From positions 82,602-146,601 of the forward strand of contig CAXBOS010000009.1 in assembly GCA_963977415.1 (NCBI GenBank): 64,000 nt of DNA. Reading direction: 5' to 3'. Shown one piece after another: positions 46,714-56,595 of the stretch (positions are counted from its first letter, which is position 1; each line of letters begins with the position of its first letter). The notes beneath the pieces were generated by a model. That model was not told the DNA's origin and made no database searches. It was given only the letters and a program-made list of their open reading frames with translations. The position numbers and the translations under genes were made by a program. This DNA comes from Croceimicrobium sp963977415. GTDB lineage: Bacteria; Bacteroidota; Bacteroidia; Flavobacteriales; Schleiferiaceae.

Positions 46714-47990
46714 GTAAAAGTCTGAAAATAATTCTCGCCTTAGTAGTTGTTTTAGTAGCTGTTTTAGTACTGGCTAAAAAGCAAGGTTGGGTGGGTAGTG
46801 CACCTGGTTTGGAAGTAGAAATAGGAAAGGTTGAGAAGACATCTATTACGGAAACGGTTATTGCCAGTGGTAAAATTCAACCCGAGGTGGAAGTAAATAT
46901 TAGTGCGGAAGTTTCGGGTGAGATTATTGAACTCCCCATTAAAGAGGGAATGGCCGTGAAAAAGGGTGACCTACTTGTGAAGATCAACCCCGATTTATTT
47001 CTAGCGGCTTTAAACCGTTCTGGGGCCAGTGTAAATACCGCCAAAGCTAGCTTAGCCAGTGCGAAGGCACAAGCCATAGAAGCGGCTAATAACTTCAAGC
47101 GTAATAAACAACTGCACGATCAAGCGGTAATTAGCGATGCCGAGTTTGATGCCGCAAAGCGTCAGAATGAAGTGGCTAAACTAAGTGTTGAGAGCGCCCA
47201 ATATCAATTGGTAAGTGCTCAGGCGACCTTGCAAGAGGCCAAAGACAATTTAGAGCGCACCACCATTTACGCTCCTATGGATGGAACTATTAGCATGTTA
47301 AATTCAGAAGTAGGGGAACGAGTGGTAGGAACTGCCCAAATGACGGGAACCGAAATTTTACGCATCGCCAACCTGCAAATGATGGAGGTTTTAGTAGAAG
47401 TAAATGAAAATGATATTATTCGCGTGGAAGTTGGCGACACCGCTCTGGTAGAAGTAGACGCCTATCTGGATAAAGAATTTAAAGGTATTGTTAGTGAAAT
47501 CGCAAATTCAGCGCGCTTGCAAGGAACGACCATCGATCAGGTTACAAACTTTGAAGTGAAGGTCCGTATTTTACCCTCATCCTATAAAGACTTGCTTAAA
47601 GAAGGGGAAGAAACTCCTTTCCGTCCTGGTATGACTGCCAGCTTAGAGATTCTAACCGACCGCCAAGCGGGTGTTTTATCAGTGCCTATTCAAGCCGTAA
47701 CGACGCGCGCAGATACTGCATCGAGTGAAAATGGTTATAGTACCAAAAAGCTAGAGGATAAGGATGAATTGTTTGAAATTGTTTTTGTTAGCAAGGAAGG
47801 GAAGGCCGAATTACGTGTTGTGAAAACAGGTATTCAGAATGATGAAAATATTGTTATCACAGAAGGCTTAGCGGAAGGTGAGGAAATAGTGATTGGACCA
47901 TACAGCGCTGTTTCCAAGCAGTTGTCTAACGGTAAACTAATTAAGCCTAAAGCTAAGGGAGAAGAATCTAAAGACTCGGAAGAAGATTAA
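46710..47990 (+). CDS. Periplasmic adaptor protein of an efflux system
   Basis: A 426-residue HlyD/MacA-type membrane fusion protein. One N-terminal helix (about 5-23), a split lipoyl domain (VEVNISAEVSGEIIELPIKEGMAVKKGDLLVKI and TIYAPMDGTISMLNSEVGERV, each read in parts), a coiled-coil hairpin (about 95-180) and a beta-barrel domain with GMTASLEI. The tail is acidic and Ser-rich. It links a TolC channel to an inner membrane transporter, often an ABC (MacB) type, but no transporter follows here; tsaB does. Its order after tolC is clear. Confidence 0.9.
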   Translation: MSKSLKIILALVVVLVAVLVLAKKQGWVGSAPGLEVEIGKVEKTSITETVIASGKIQPEVEVNISAEVSGEIIELPIKEGMAVKKGDLLVKINPDLFLAALNRSGASVNTAKASLASAKAQAIEAANNFKRNKQLHDQAVISDAEFDAAKRQNEVAKLSVESAQYQLVSAQATLQEAKDNLERTTIYAPMDGTISMLNSEVGERVVGTAQMTGTEILRIANLQMMEVLVEVNENDIIRVEVGDTALVEVDAYLDKEFKGIVSEIANSARLQGTTIDQVTNFEVKVRILPSSYKDLLKEGEETPFRPGMTASLEILTDRQAGVLSVPIQAVTTRADTASSENGYSTKKLEDKDELFEIVFVSKEGKAELRVVKTGIQNDENIVITEGLAEGEEIVIGPYSAVSKQLSNGKLIKPKAKGEESKDSEED

Positions 47991-48674
47991 GTGGCCTATA
48001 TTTTAGCAATAGAAAGCTCCACCAAAAATTGTTCAGTAGCCCTTTTTAAGGAGGAGACTTGTTTGGTACTGAAAGAGGAAATTGGAGAGCAGTTTATACA
48101 TTCGGAGAAGCTACATGTTTTTATAGACGAGGTTTTGAAAAGTCAAAACTTTGCAGCTAAAGATCTTGATGCCATTGCTATAGGTGCTGGTCCGGGTTCT
48201 TACACTGGTTTGCGTATTGGCTTATCTTCCGCTAAGGGATTGGCCTTTGCTTTAAACCGCCCTTTATTAAGTGCAAATAGCTTAGAAATTCTAGCGCATC
48301 AGCTGCTAAAGCAGGAAAAGATACCAAAGGATGCGGTACTTCATCCTATGATAGACGCACGACGTATGGAGGTTTATACTGCGTCCTACAACTGCGATTT
48401 AGAGGAGTTGTCAAAAGTTGAAGCACAAATTATTAATGAGGATATTTACAGGGATGCTAAGCCTCGTTATTTTTTTGGCGATGGGGCTAGTAAATTTGCC
48501 CAAGTTTTTCAAAGTGAAAACTATTTTTTTCCCCAATTATACTATCCCTCTGCTCTCGCTTTGGGCGAAATAGCGATGGCGAAATATGCTCGAAAAGACT
48601 TTGAAGATTTAGCTTATTTTGAGCCATTATATGTTAAAAACTTTCAGGCAGGTAAGCCGAAAAAGCTGCTGTAA
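47991..48674 (+). CDS. tsaB: tRNA threonylcarbamoyladenosine synthesis protein TsaB
   Basis: A 227-residue ASKHA-fold protein that partners with TsaD to form t6A37 in tRNAs. The N-terminal ILAIESSTKNCSVALF and AIGAGPGSYTGLRIGLSSAKG are diagnostic. The start is a GTG directly after the stop of the adaptor gene, so it is co-transcribed with the efflux genes. tsaD is not in the window. Confidence 0.93.
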   Translation: MAYILAIESSTKNCSVALFKEETCLVLKEEIGEQFIHSEKLHVFIDEVLKSQNFAAKDLDAIAIGAGPGSYTGLRIGLSSAKGLAFALNRPLLSANSLEILAHQLLKQEKIPKDAVLHPMIDARRMEVYTASYNCDLEELSKVEAQIINEDIYRDAKPRYFFGDGASKFAQVFQSENYFFPQLYYPSALALGEIAMAKYARKDFEDLAYFEPLYVKNFQAGKPKKLL

Positions 48675-48691
48675 ACGATAATTTGGAAGCT

Positions 48692-50461
48692 ATGGAAGGG
48701 TCTTACATTTTTAATATCTATTCGCTAGCTCTAATATTTAGCAGTATTCCTGCCTTTGCGCTTGCAGTTTGGATCGGACTCCATAAAAATAAAAGCCTCT
48801 TTAATTGGTATTCACTTCTTCTGCTTGCTGCGGCTATTTGGGCGGTTGCTTATGGTTTCGAGTTAGCTTCGCAAAGCTTGGAGCAAATGCTTTTCTGGAT
48901 TAAAATAGAATATTTTGGCATATGTGCTCTTCCAACCCTTTGGTTGGTATTTTGCTTTAACTTTATTGGTCGCGAATATTGGGTTAATCCTTATAGTTTA
49001 GGGGTCTTTATCCTGTATTCAGTTTCTACCTACATTGCCGTATTTACCAATAATTCGCATCATCTCTTTTATGCAAGCACGCAGTTAAATACAATAGCTG
49101 CACCTTTTCCATTATTAGAAATTGAACCTGGCCCTTGGTATAGATTACATACGCTGATTTTTTATGCGATGGTCATTTGGGGCTATATCGCTTTGTTTTT
49201 TTACTTAGGAAGCTCGAAGTCGATATTTAGGAAGCAGAATGTAATTATTATTATCAGTACTCTTATTCCGCTTTTGGTAAATGTGGCTTATGTCTTTTTA
49301 GAAATTAGACCCTATGGACACATCGATTTAACGCCCTTTGCATTCTTGCTAACGGCTTTTATTATTGCTATGGGCTTATTACGTATTGGCTTATTTGATT
49401 TGATGCCTATAGCCCGGGCAAAGGTTATTAACCAAATGGGAGATGGTTTTGTATTAATCGACGACCAGGGAAGGATTAGTGATTTTAATGAAAGCTTTTT
49501 AAAGTTGAGTCTTAAGCGGGAAGAAGACTTGTTGGCCAATAGCTTGGACGAAATATTTGGCGAAAATATATCTAGTCAAAAATCGCGTGCTACGAACGTG
49601 ATTAAATATAAAGATCATCACTACGAATTAAGTAGGGTAGACGTTAATCAGGGGTCAAAGGTTATAGGGCAATCTATCCTTTTTAAGAATGTAACTGAGC
49701 GGGTTATTGGCGATAGAAAGCTGAAGGAACAAAGAGTGGAACTGCAGAAGTTAAATAATCTGAAGGATCGCCTATTTTCCATTATAGCACATGATTTAAG
49801 AGGCCCATTGCACAATTTACAGGAGGTGCTTAGTCTGGTTAATGCGAACCTTTTAAGCGATGAGGAAAAGGAATCTTTAATGCAAGATCTTTCCCGCAGT
49901 GTGGATCAAAGTGTAGGCTTAATGGAAAACCTACTCTCATGGGCTTCTTCTCAACAAAAAGGGGAAACCATTAAGAAAGAGAGTTTTAACTTAAGTGATC
50001 TCCTGCATGAGGTTCTCACGTCTATTAAGGCCTTACTCGAAAAGAAGTCTTTAAAAATAGTGTTAGATCTTGATCCGAAATTAATAGCTAGGGCAGATCG
50101 GGAGATGATTAAAATCGTACTACGAAACCTGATCAGTAATGCGGTTAAATTTAGCAATGAAGCCACAACAATAAGTATTAGCGCTAAGTCCGGTGAAAAA
50201 GGTTTAGAAATCGCAATTAGCGATCAAGGTATTGGCATGTCTGCCGAAGAGTTAAAAAAACTTTTTAGCTTGGATCTGCGCAGTAGGCGAGGAACTTCTA
50301 ATGAAGAAGGCTCAGGCTTGGGCTTAATGCTTTGTAAAGATTTTATTGAGAAAAATAAGGGTAAATTAAGCGTGAAGAGTAAAGAGGGTAGGGGTAGTAC
50401 TTTTTCATTTATCCTTCCAAAAGCCGAGAGTTCGTTGGGGAAAGAAAATTTGAAGGTGTAG
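48692..50461 (+). CDS. Membrane sensor histidine kinase (7TM and PAS)
   Basis: A 589-residue kinase. Seven N-terminal helices (about 5-225) match the 7TM receptor type of histidine kinase, followed by a PAS-like segment (about 235-335), a dimerisation domain with His367 in AHDLRGPLHNL, and an ATPase domain with NLISNAVKFS, DQGIGM and GSGLGL. No response regulator is adjacent, so its partner is unknown. I use the ATG at 48692 rather than an in-frame TTG 9 bases upstream. It ends 19 bases from the oppositely oriented glycosyltransferase. Confidence 0.9.
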   Translation: MEGSYIFNIYSLALIFSSIPAFALAVWIGLHKNKSLFNWYSLLLLAAAIWAVAYGFELASQSLEQMLFWIKIEYFGICALPTLWLVFCFNFIGREYWVNPYSLGVFILYSVSTYIAVFTNNSHHLFYASTQLNTIAAPFPLLEIEPGPWYRLHTLIFYAMVIWGYIALFFYLGSSKSIFRKQNVIIIISTLIPLLVNVAYVFLEIRPYGHIDLTPFAFLLTAFIIAMGLLRIGLFDLMPIARAKVINQMGDGFVLIDDQGRISDFNESFLKLSLKREEDLLANSLDEIFGENISSQKSRATNVIKYKDHHYELSRVDVNQGSKVIGQSILFKNVTERVIGDRKLKEQRVELQKLNNLKDRLFSIIAHDLRGPLHNLQEVLSLVNANLLSDEEKESLMQDLSRSVDQSVGLMENLLSWASSQQKGETIKKESFNLSDLLHEVLTSIKALLEKKSLKIVLDLDPKLIARADREMIKIVLRNLISNAVKFSNEATTISISAKSGEKGLEIAISDQGIGMSAEELKKLFSLDLRSRRGTSNEEGSGLGLMLCKDFIEKNKGKLSVKSKEGRGSTFSFILPKAESSLGKENLKV

Positions 50462-50480
50462 AACCGGCGGGCTCTTGCAT

Positions 50481-51476
50481 TTATAAATACCAATAATCTT
50501 TGCCTTCTATTTTGTTCTGGCCCATTAAAAAGTCTTCGATATTACGCCTTTGGGCAGGATTAGGATAAATGCCAATCAGCAACTTGGCACCATTACTTAA
50601 ATTGGTAAAACGAAAGTCTTCGCGCGGAATGCTATCCTTTTCTTCCGAATGCTGACTTTCTAAATCCATCCACGAAAAATTTAGGCCCGATTCAATTAAT
50701 ATGGAAGCACAGAGTTTCGCTTTTTTACCATTTCCCCATAGATAGAGCTTGCTAAATTTTTCAATCTCGAGGAAGCGCTTAAGTTTGAGGCTGAAAAATG
50801 CTTTTTGCTGATAATCTTCCGAAAGGTGCGAGGTGCGTAAAGGATGTTCTCGCCAATAAAGACTAATCTCGCCTATACATTCTACATCGAAACCGTGCTT
50901 GTACCACTGAAAAACCAAGTCGTAATTTTCTGGGTATTCTAAATTTTTAAAAGCGCCAATTTCTTGCATATCCGCCTTGGAGCACAGCCAATTAGGGGAA
51001 GCAATAACGCAGTTGCGGTAAACATTAGACCAGGTGGCGCCACAAATATTTATTTCATTAAGCCAGGCCTCATGTTTACGAAATTGTCGCGAAACATTTT
51101 TGTCGGAAAAGTAGCTGACCATACCGGTTATCACTGTTTTGGGCGCACGCGATTTAATTCGACCTACCATCATTTCAAATCGCTCATTTGGATAAATGTC
51201 GTCGGCGTCGCAGCGACTAATATATTGGCCCTCACAGTACTCAAAAGCTAAATTAAGAGCCGGGATTATTCCTTTTTCTAAATTCTGAATGATCTTAATG
51301 CGCGCATCTCCAGCGGCAAATTTTTGCAGGATTGTTAGAGAGTCATCCTCTGAAAAGTCATCTATGGCAATGAGTTCCCAGTTGCTATGCGTTTGTGCCT
51401 GTATAGACATTAAGGCCTCCGCAATAAAGCGGCCTGCATTAAAAAAAGGCATAATCAAACTTAATTCTACTGGCAC
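50481..51476 (-). CDS. Family 2 glycosyltransferase
   Basis: A 331-residue soluble GT-A protein. MPFFNAGRFIAEALMSIQAQ and IAIDDFSEDDSL form the nucleotide site, and RCDADDIYPNERF contains the D-x-D metal motif. The region after about 230 (KLYLWGNGKKAKLCASILIESG) resembles an additional small Rossmann-like domain. There are no membrane helices. It probably adds one sugar to a surface glycan; no other glycan genes are adjacent. Confidence 0.86.
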   Translation of the reverse strand: MPVELSLIMPFFNAGRFIAEALMSIQAQTHSNWELIAIDDFSEDDSLTILQKFAAGDARIKIIQNLEKGIIPALNLAFEYCEGQYISRCDADDIYPNERFEMMVGRIKSRAPKTVITGMVSYFSDKNVSRQFRKHEAWLNEINICGATWSNVYRNCVIASPNWLCSKADMQEIGAFKNLEYPENYDLVFQWYKHGFDVECIGEISLYWREHPLRTSHLSEDYQQKAFFSLKLKRFLEIEKFSKLYLWGNGKKAKLCASILIESGLNFSWMDLESQHSEEKDSIPREDFRFTNLSNGAKLLIGIYPNPAQRRNIEDFLMGQNKIEGKDYWYL

Positions 51477-51514
51477 TGTGCTATCTTAGTTTGCAAATTG
51501 AAGCATTTAATTTC

Positions 51515-52735
51515 ATGAACAGGTTAAGCACACTAATTATTCTTTGTTTAGCATTTTTATTAGGGAGTTGTAGCACTAATCGTTCGCTTTTTAAACAGGG
51601 CCAAATGCATAAAAGTGCCGGCTCAACGGAGTCTAATTTTGATATCCTCATTCCCACCACTCAAAGTAGTAATTTAATTTTTGTGAAGGTAGAAATTGTA
51701 GGAAAGGAATATCGATTTCTTTTTGATACTGGTGCGCCGATGGTTATTTCCAAAGAGTTGCAAGAAGAATTTCAATTTAAAGTGATCAGCCAGAACTTGG
51801 TGTATGATTCTCAAAATCAGTCGCAAATGCAAAATTATGTACAGGTGGATTCCCTTAATCTCGCCTGCGTGCTTTTTACCGATTTAACTGCCGTGGAAGC
51901 AGATTTACGGTATAGCCCAATTTTAGCCTGTTTAAATATTGACGGCATTATTGGGGCCAATTTAATGCGCCATGCTTATTGGGAGATGGATGCTTCTACG
52001 GGTTTTTTACGCATGACTTCAACCAAGCAGCATTGGCCCCAGGGAAATAACAAATTACACACAAAACCTTTTAAAATTAAAAGAACTTACACCCCTGTAA
52101 TCGAGTTGCAGGTGGCGAATACGATTTACCCGAATATCACTTTCGATACGGGCTCAAGCGATTTACTGAGTTTTGGGAAAGATGCCAATAACGACTATTG
52201 CGCCGATAGCGTGATGTTTAAAGCCTATGGTTATTTAAGTGCAGGCCTATTTGGTTCCAACGTTGATACGCTCGAAAGCCAAGCTCTTACTTTATACCTA
52301 GACTCCTTCCCCTATTTAGCGCCTATAGAGTTTGAAGCGAATAAAGATGCACGTCTTTTAGGGATGAGCTTTTTGCGTCACTTTCGCATTTTTATGGATT
52401 GGCAAAAACAAGAAATTCATTTTCTACCGCATGATACTATCAATTTTTGGGAAGATAAAAGTCATCCCACTTCTCCCTTTCTTAGTGGTGAGGCCATTAT
52501 TGTGGGGCAGCTAAATAGCCTCGCTTTTGCAGATGGCCAAGATATAGCCCTAGGCGATACCATAGAAAGCATTAACGGTTTAGCCATTTATCCCGCTGCA
52601 GCGGATACCTATTGCGAAGTGCTGCAACTCTTTAAAAAAGAAGCCGAATTGAGCCTGCATATCCGACGAAAAGGTGATGTTTTAATTCGCAGGCAAGACT
52701 TATTTCCTAGTATGAATTTGCGCAAGCGCCTCTGA
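51515..52735 (+). CDS. Lipoprotein aspartyl protease with two DTG motifs and a PDZ-like end
   Basis: The ATG at 51515 gives 406 residues with a lipoprotein signal (AFLLGSC); a TTG upstream at 51491 is less likely. Two retropepsin-like lobes each carry a catalytic triad, FLFDTGAPMVI (about 70) and ITFDTGSSDLL (about 209), so one chain could make an active site like pepsin. The C-terminal part (about 320-400) looks PDZ-like (IALGDTIESINGLAI). Substrate unknown. Its last 36 bases overlap the end of the convergent DUF255 gene. Confidence 0.8.
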   Translation: MNRLSTLIILCLAFLLGSCSTNRSLFKQGQMHKSAGSTESNFDILIPTTQSSNLIFVKVEIVGKEYRFLFDTGAPMVISKELQEEFQFKVISQNLVYDSQNQSQMQNYVQVDSLNLACVLFTDLTAVEADLRYSPILACLNIDGIIGANLMRHAYWEMDASTGFLRMTSTKQHWPQGNNKLHTKPFKIKRTYTPVIELQVANTIYPNITFDTGSSDLLSFGKDANNDYCADSVMFKAYGYLSAGLFGSNVDTLESQALTLYLDSFPYLAPIEFEANKDARLLGMSFLRHFRIFMDWQKQEIHFLPHDTINFWEDKSHPTSPFLSGEAIIVGQLNSLAFADGQDIALGDTIESINGLAIYPAAADTYCEVLQLFKKEAELSLHIRRKGDVLIRRQDLFPSMNLRKRL

Positions 52736-54817
52736 AACCTCGCTTAGCGGAAGTTTACAAGCTCCATCGGTGCAAATGTAAATGAGAGTTTTATCGGCCA
52801 CAAAGCGCTGCTTAAAAAGGGGGGCATCATTATCTTTATCGGCCCAAAGAACTAAGCTTTGTGGCTGAAATTCACGGTTAATTGCTTGGTATTTCTCTTT
52901 GGCTTTAGGCCCAGAAACCACTATTTCATAATAGGGATAGCTTTGAAAAACTAAGAGCTTGGCCCAGTTCGCATAGCTTTCTCCGTACTCCATAGCACGA
53001 CCTTTCAAATGATTGAGCATGATTTGCGCTTGTTCGCTATAAGCCGAGTTCTGCTTAATTTTCCCGAGCATAAAAAAGTTATGTGCCATGGTTGAATTGG
53101 CGGAGGCAATAACATTATCAGCCGTTTCTAAACTGTGTGCTATCAGCTGTTCACCACTTTTCGGGCGGGTATAAAAAAGCCCACTTTTGGTATCTTCAAA
53201 CTCCTTTTGGGCATAGTTAAGCCATTTTTCCGCTTGCGCTAGATAAGCATCCTCTTGGGTTTCTTGATAAAGAAAAATAAAGGCTCGGCTGGCAAAGGCA
53301 TAGTCTTCAATTAAGCCTTCAACGTGACTATTTTCGCTGTGCCAGGCATGCCATAAGCGTTGCTCATCTTGGCTTTGTTGCTCTAAAATCCAGTGGCCTA
53401 ATTCTTTCGCTTTCGCTAGATGCTCATCCTGATTAAAGGCACGGTAAGATTCAATATAGGCTTCTATCATTAAAGCGTTCCAGGATGTTAAGGCCTTGTC
53501 GTCTAAGCCTGGTCTAACTCTTTCTGCACGAGCGCTTAAAAGTATTTCCTGCCAATGGGCCTTTTTTGCTTTAAACTCTTCGTCGCCTAGTTTATGCTTT
53601 TCGCAGAAGCGCGGGTCACTCTCTTTTCGCAATAAAATATAATTCCCATTTTCCCAATAGGCTTCCTTTTCGAGCTGGTAATAGTCATAGAAAAGCAGCC
53701 AATCCGAAGGCGGGATTAATTCTTCTAGTTGGCCTAGTTGCCAAACATAAAACTTTCCTTCTTCGCCTTCGCTGTCCGCATCTAAAGCCGAATAGCAGGG
53801 ACCATTCTCGGCTTTCAATTCTCTTTCTAGCCAGGTAATGGATTCTTCTACCACCTCTTGGTAGGCCGGTTTTTTAAAGTGGCGATACGCTTTCGCGTAA
53901 AGCGAAATGAGCTGGGCATTATCGTACAACATCTTTTCGAAGTGCGGCACTTTCCAAAAGCTATCGGTGCTATAGCGAGCAAATCCGCCTCCTATCTGAT
54001 CATAAATCCCCCCTTGATACATCTTATCAAGCGTAAGCTCTAGATAGCTTAAGGCCTCTTTATTGCCGCTAATCACACCGTAGTGTAGCATAAAGTCGAG
54101 GTTAACCGGCATAGGAAATTTTGGGGCACGATTCGCACCACCTTCTTGCCAGTCGAGCGTGTTGCGCCAGTTTTCAAAAACACTGTCGGCCTCGCTTTCG
54201 GTAAAAGGGCTTAGTTTAGTATTGAGGGCAATGAGCTGACTCTGTTCAATGCCTTGAGTTAGTTTATTGGCGTATTCTAAAACCTGCTCACGATTTGTAT
54301 GATACATTTTATTCAGCTCCCCTAAAACTTCCATCCATTTGTTTTTGGGTACATAGGTGCCACCCCAAATAGGTTTACCATTAGGTAGGCAAACTACATT
54401 AAGGGGCCAGCCGCCACTATTGGTCATTAGCTGTAGCGCCCTCATATAAATTTCATCAATATCAGGACGCTCTTCACGATCTACTTTAATGGAAACGTAG
54501 TACTCGTTCATTAGCGCGGCAGCCTCTTGATCTTCAAAACTTTCGTGCTCCATTACGTGGCACCAATGGCAGCTGCTGTAGCCAATACTTACAATCATAA
54601 GTTTATCAAGCTCTTGAGCCTCGCTTAAAACCTCTTCACTCCAGGCTTGCCAATGCACAGGGTTATTAGCATGTTGTTGTAAATAAGGACTTAAGGAATA
54701 TTTGAGATTATTCTTGTGGATCGACATTTTGCTTTTATTTTCGCATCTGCTGAAAAGCAGCATTGCCAAAGCGATTATAATTAGAAATAATCGCCTAGGC
54801 TTCACGATGCTTAACAT
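52700..54817 (-). CDS. DUF255 thioredoxin-fold protein (YyaL/SPATA20-like)
   Basis: The ATG at 54817 gives 705 residues with a hydrophobic signal (LFLIIIALAMLLFSRC), possibly lipoprotein-like. The N-terminal DUF255 domain has SLSPYLQQHANNPVHW and the thioredoxin-like GYSSCHWCHVME with CxxC. An alpha/alpha barrel follows (about 200-640), with EKMLYDNAQLISLYAKAYR. The frame extends to 54862, but a -7 element at 54850-54857 excludes that start. The family's enzymatic function is not settled. Confidence 0.87.
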   Translation of the reverse strand: MLSIVKPRRLFLIIIALAMLLFSRCENKSKMSIHKNNLKYSLSPYLQQHANNPVHWQAWSEEVLSEAQELDKLMIVSIGYSSCHWCHVMEHESFEDQEAAALMNEYYVSIKVDREERPDIDEIYMRALQLMTNSGGWPLNVVCLPNGKPIWGGTYVPKNKWMEVLGELNKMYHTNREQVLEYANKLTQGIEQSQLIALNTKLSPFTESEADSVFENWRNTLDWQEGGANRAPKFPMPVNLDFMLHYGVISGNKEALSYLELTLDKMYQGGIYDQIGGGFARYSTDSFWKVPHFEKMLYDNAQLISLYAKAYRHFKKPAYQEVVEESITWLERELKAENGPCYSALDADSEGEEGKFYVWQLGQLEELIPPSDWLLFYDYYQLEKEAYWENGNYILLRKESDPRFCEKHKLGDEEFKAKKAHWQEILLSARAERVRPGLDDKALTSWNALMIEAYIESYRAFNQDEHLAKAKELGHWILEQQSQDEQRLWHAWHSENSHVEGLIEDYAFASRAFIFLYQETQEDAYLAQAEKWLNYAQKEFEDTKSGLFYTRPKSGEQLIAHSLETADNVIASANSTMAHNFFMLGKIKQNSAYSEQAQIMLNHLKGRAMEYGESYANWAKLLVFQSYPYYEIVVSGPKAKEKYQAINREFQPQSLVLWADKDNDAPLFKQRFVADKTLIYICTDGACKLPLSEVSEALAQIHTRK

Positions 54818-54849
54818 GGAGATAACATTAGAATTTAACATTTGCATTG

Positions 54850-54857
54850 CAAAGGTA
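54850..54857 (-). promoter_or_regulatory. -7 element for the DUF255 gene
   Basis: Minus-strand TACCTTTG matches TAnnTTTG 32 bases before the chosen ATG; it lies only 20 bases from the divergent phosphate transporter start. Confidence 0.5.
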
Positions 54858-54876
54858 AACAAAGGTCAACCCGCAC

Positions 54877-56421
54877 ATGGATAGTTATCTCTTATTAGTA
54901 ATTGCGCTACTTATACTTGCCGTGGGTGATTTGATCGTTGGTGTTAGCAACGATGCGGTTAACTTTCTTACCTCAGCAATAGGTTCGAAAGTTGCCAATC
55001 GCAAAACCATAATTATCATTGCGGCGGCAGGAGTTTTCGTAGGAGCGGCTTTTTCCTCTGGTATGATGGAAGTAGCCCGCAAGGGAATATTTAATCCCAG
55101 CTTTTTTTCCTTCGCCGATGTAATGGTCATTTTTATGGCGGTAATGATTACCGACCTTATTCTTTTAGATACTTTTAATACCCTCGGTTTACCAACCAGC
55201 ACAACGGTTTCTATTGTTTTCGAACTTTTAGGCGCCAGTGTTATGGTGGGTTTTTTAATGCTGAAATCGGGTCAGCATCCTGAATTGGAACTCCTCGACT
55301 TAATTAATACCTCCAAAGCCATTCAAATAATTGGCGGTATATTTCTATCCATTGCGGTGGCCTTTTCGGTCGGTGCTGCATCACAGTGGCTTTCGCGATT
55401 GCTTTTCACCTTTAAAACCAAACAGGGTATAAAAAAATACGGGGCCATTTTCGGGGGGCTGTGTATGACGGTAATTATTTATTTCCTTTTGATTAAAGGG
55501 ATAAAAGGAGCTGATTTTGGTGATAGTATCAATAATTTTTTCAAACAATCTTCGGGTAGCATAGTCCTTTATTCTTTGGTCTTAAGTACTGCGATCTTAT
55601 TTGTACTGCAAAAATTCTTTGATGTTAATCCCCTTAAAGTAGTGGTTTTAGCAGGTACTTTCTCTCTTGCTATGGCTTTCGCCGGAAACGATTTAGTAAA
55701 CTTTATCGGCGTTCCCATTACGGGTTACCAGTCCTATGGTATGTGGCAAGAGTCGGGCTTGGCAGCCGATGCCTTTAGTATGAGTGCATTGGCAGAAGCG
55801 GTACAAACTCCAAAAATATTGCTGTTTTCGGCGGGTTTAGTAATGGTTATTACTTTATGGTTTTCTGCGAAAGCACAGAAAGTAACCGATACTTCGGTTA
55901 AGTTAGGAAGCCAAGATGCGGTGGATGAGCGCTTCAAGCCCAATTTCATTTCCAATGGCGTAATTAAATCGGCTAATGTTTTAAATAAAGTTTTTACGAC
56001 AATTGTTCCCAATCACGCTTTGCGGAAAATTGACAAGCGTTTTCATTACAAAGAAGTTAAGGAGAAAGATAAGAAGGCTTTTGATCTGGTGAGAGCCACG
56101 GTTAATTTAGTGATAGCTTCCATTCTTATTGCCTTTGCTTCCTCTCTAAAATTACCGCTTTCAACCACCTATGTATCCTTTATGGTAGCCATGGGCGCTA
56201 GTTTGGCCGATCGGGCTTGGGGCAAAGGTAGTGCGCCCTATCGCGTAGCGGGAGTAGTTAATGTTATTGGTGGCTGGTTTATCACCGCAGCGGCGGCTTT
56301 TGCTTTATCGGCACTAATTGCCTTAGCCATTTACTTTGGCGGCAATTATATGGCCTTAGCTTTATTCTTTGTGGCTTTAATTGCCATGTATCGCAGCAAT
56401 AGAAAGGCGAAAGTGAGTTAA
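54877..56421 (+). CDS. PiT-family inorganic phosphate transporter
   Basis: A 514-residue inner membrane transporter with about eleven helices. The two duplicated PiT signatures are present: GVSNDAVNFLTSAIGS near the N-terminus and FAGNDLVNFIGVPITG near 270. A hydrophilic loop (about 330-400) carries RKIDKRFHYKEVKEKDKK. It cotransports phosphate with a cation. There is no PhoU-like regulator next to it. Confidence 0.92.
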   Translation: MDSYLLLVIALLILAVGDLIVGVSNDAVNFLTSAIGSKVANRKTIIIIAAAGVFVGAAFSSGMMEVARKGIFNPSFFSFADVMVIFMAVMITDLILLDTFNTLGLPTSTTVSIVFELLGASVMVGFLMLKSGQHPELELLDLINTSKAIQIIGGIFLSIAVAFSVGAASQWLSRLLFTFKTKQGIKKYGAIFGGLCMTVIIYFLLIKGIKGADFGDSINNFFKQSSGSIVLYSLVLSTAILFVLQKFFDVNPLKVVVLAGTFSLAMAFAGNDLVNFIGVPITGYQSYGMWQESGLAADAFSMSALAEAVQTPKILLFSAGLVMVITLWFSAKAQKVTDTSVKLGSQDAVDERFKPNFISNGVIKSANVLNKVFTTIVPNHALRKIDKRFHYKEVKEKDKKAFDLVRATVNLVIASILIAFASSLKLPLSTTYVSFMVAMGASLADRAWGKGSAPYRVAGVVNVIGGWFITAAAAFALSALIALAIYFGGNYMALALFFVALIAMYRSNRKAKVS

Positions 56422-56595
56422 CTGTATTTTGCGAATAAGGGCGGTTTCCTCACTGGACTCCATCTGTTATTAGCCTGAGATCGGCCTAATACTATAGCCT
56501 CAGATTTTCAATAAAAGCATTGTATTTAGTACTAGAGGTACAGTCCTGGCGAGTTCCTTACAATAAATTCTAAGCTTAACTCAGTAAGGTTTAAA
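56422..56595. other. Gene-free interval after the phosphate transporter
   Basis: No reading frame. It contains the second copy (56497-56517) of the 21-base repeat and no other recognised element. Confidence 0.5.
56497..56517 (+). repeat. Dispersed 21-base repeat, copy 2
   Basis: Perfect match to 22942-22962; 75 bases after the transporter stop. Confidence 0.75.

Noticed and set aside
54837..54844. Plus-strand -7 element for the phosphate transporter
   Set aside because: TAACATTTG has three bases between TA and TTTG, so it does not fit TAnnTTTG.
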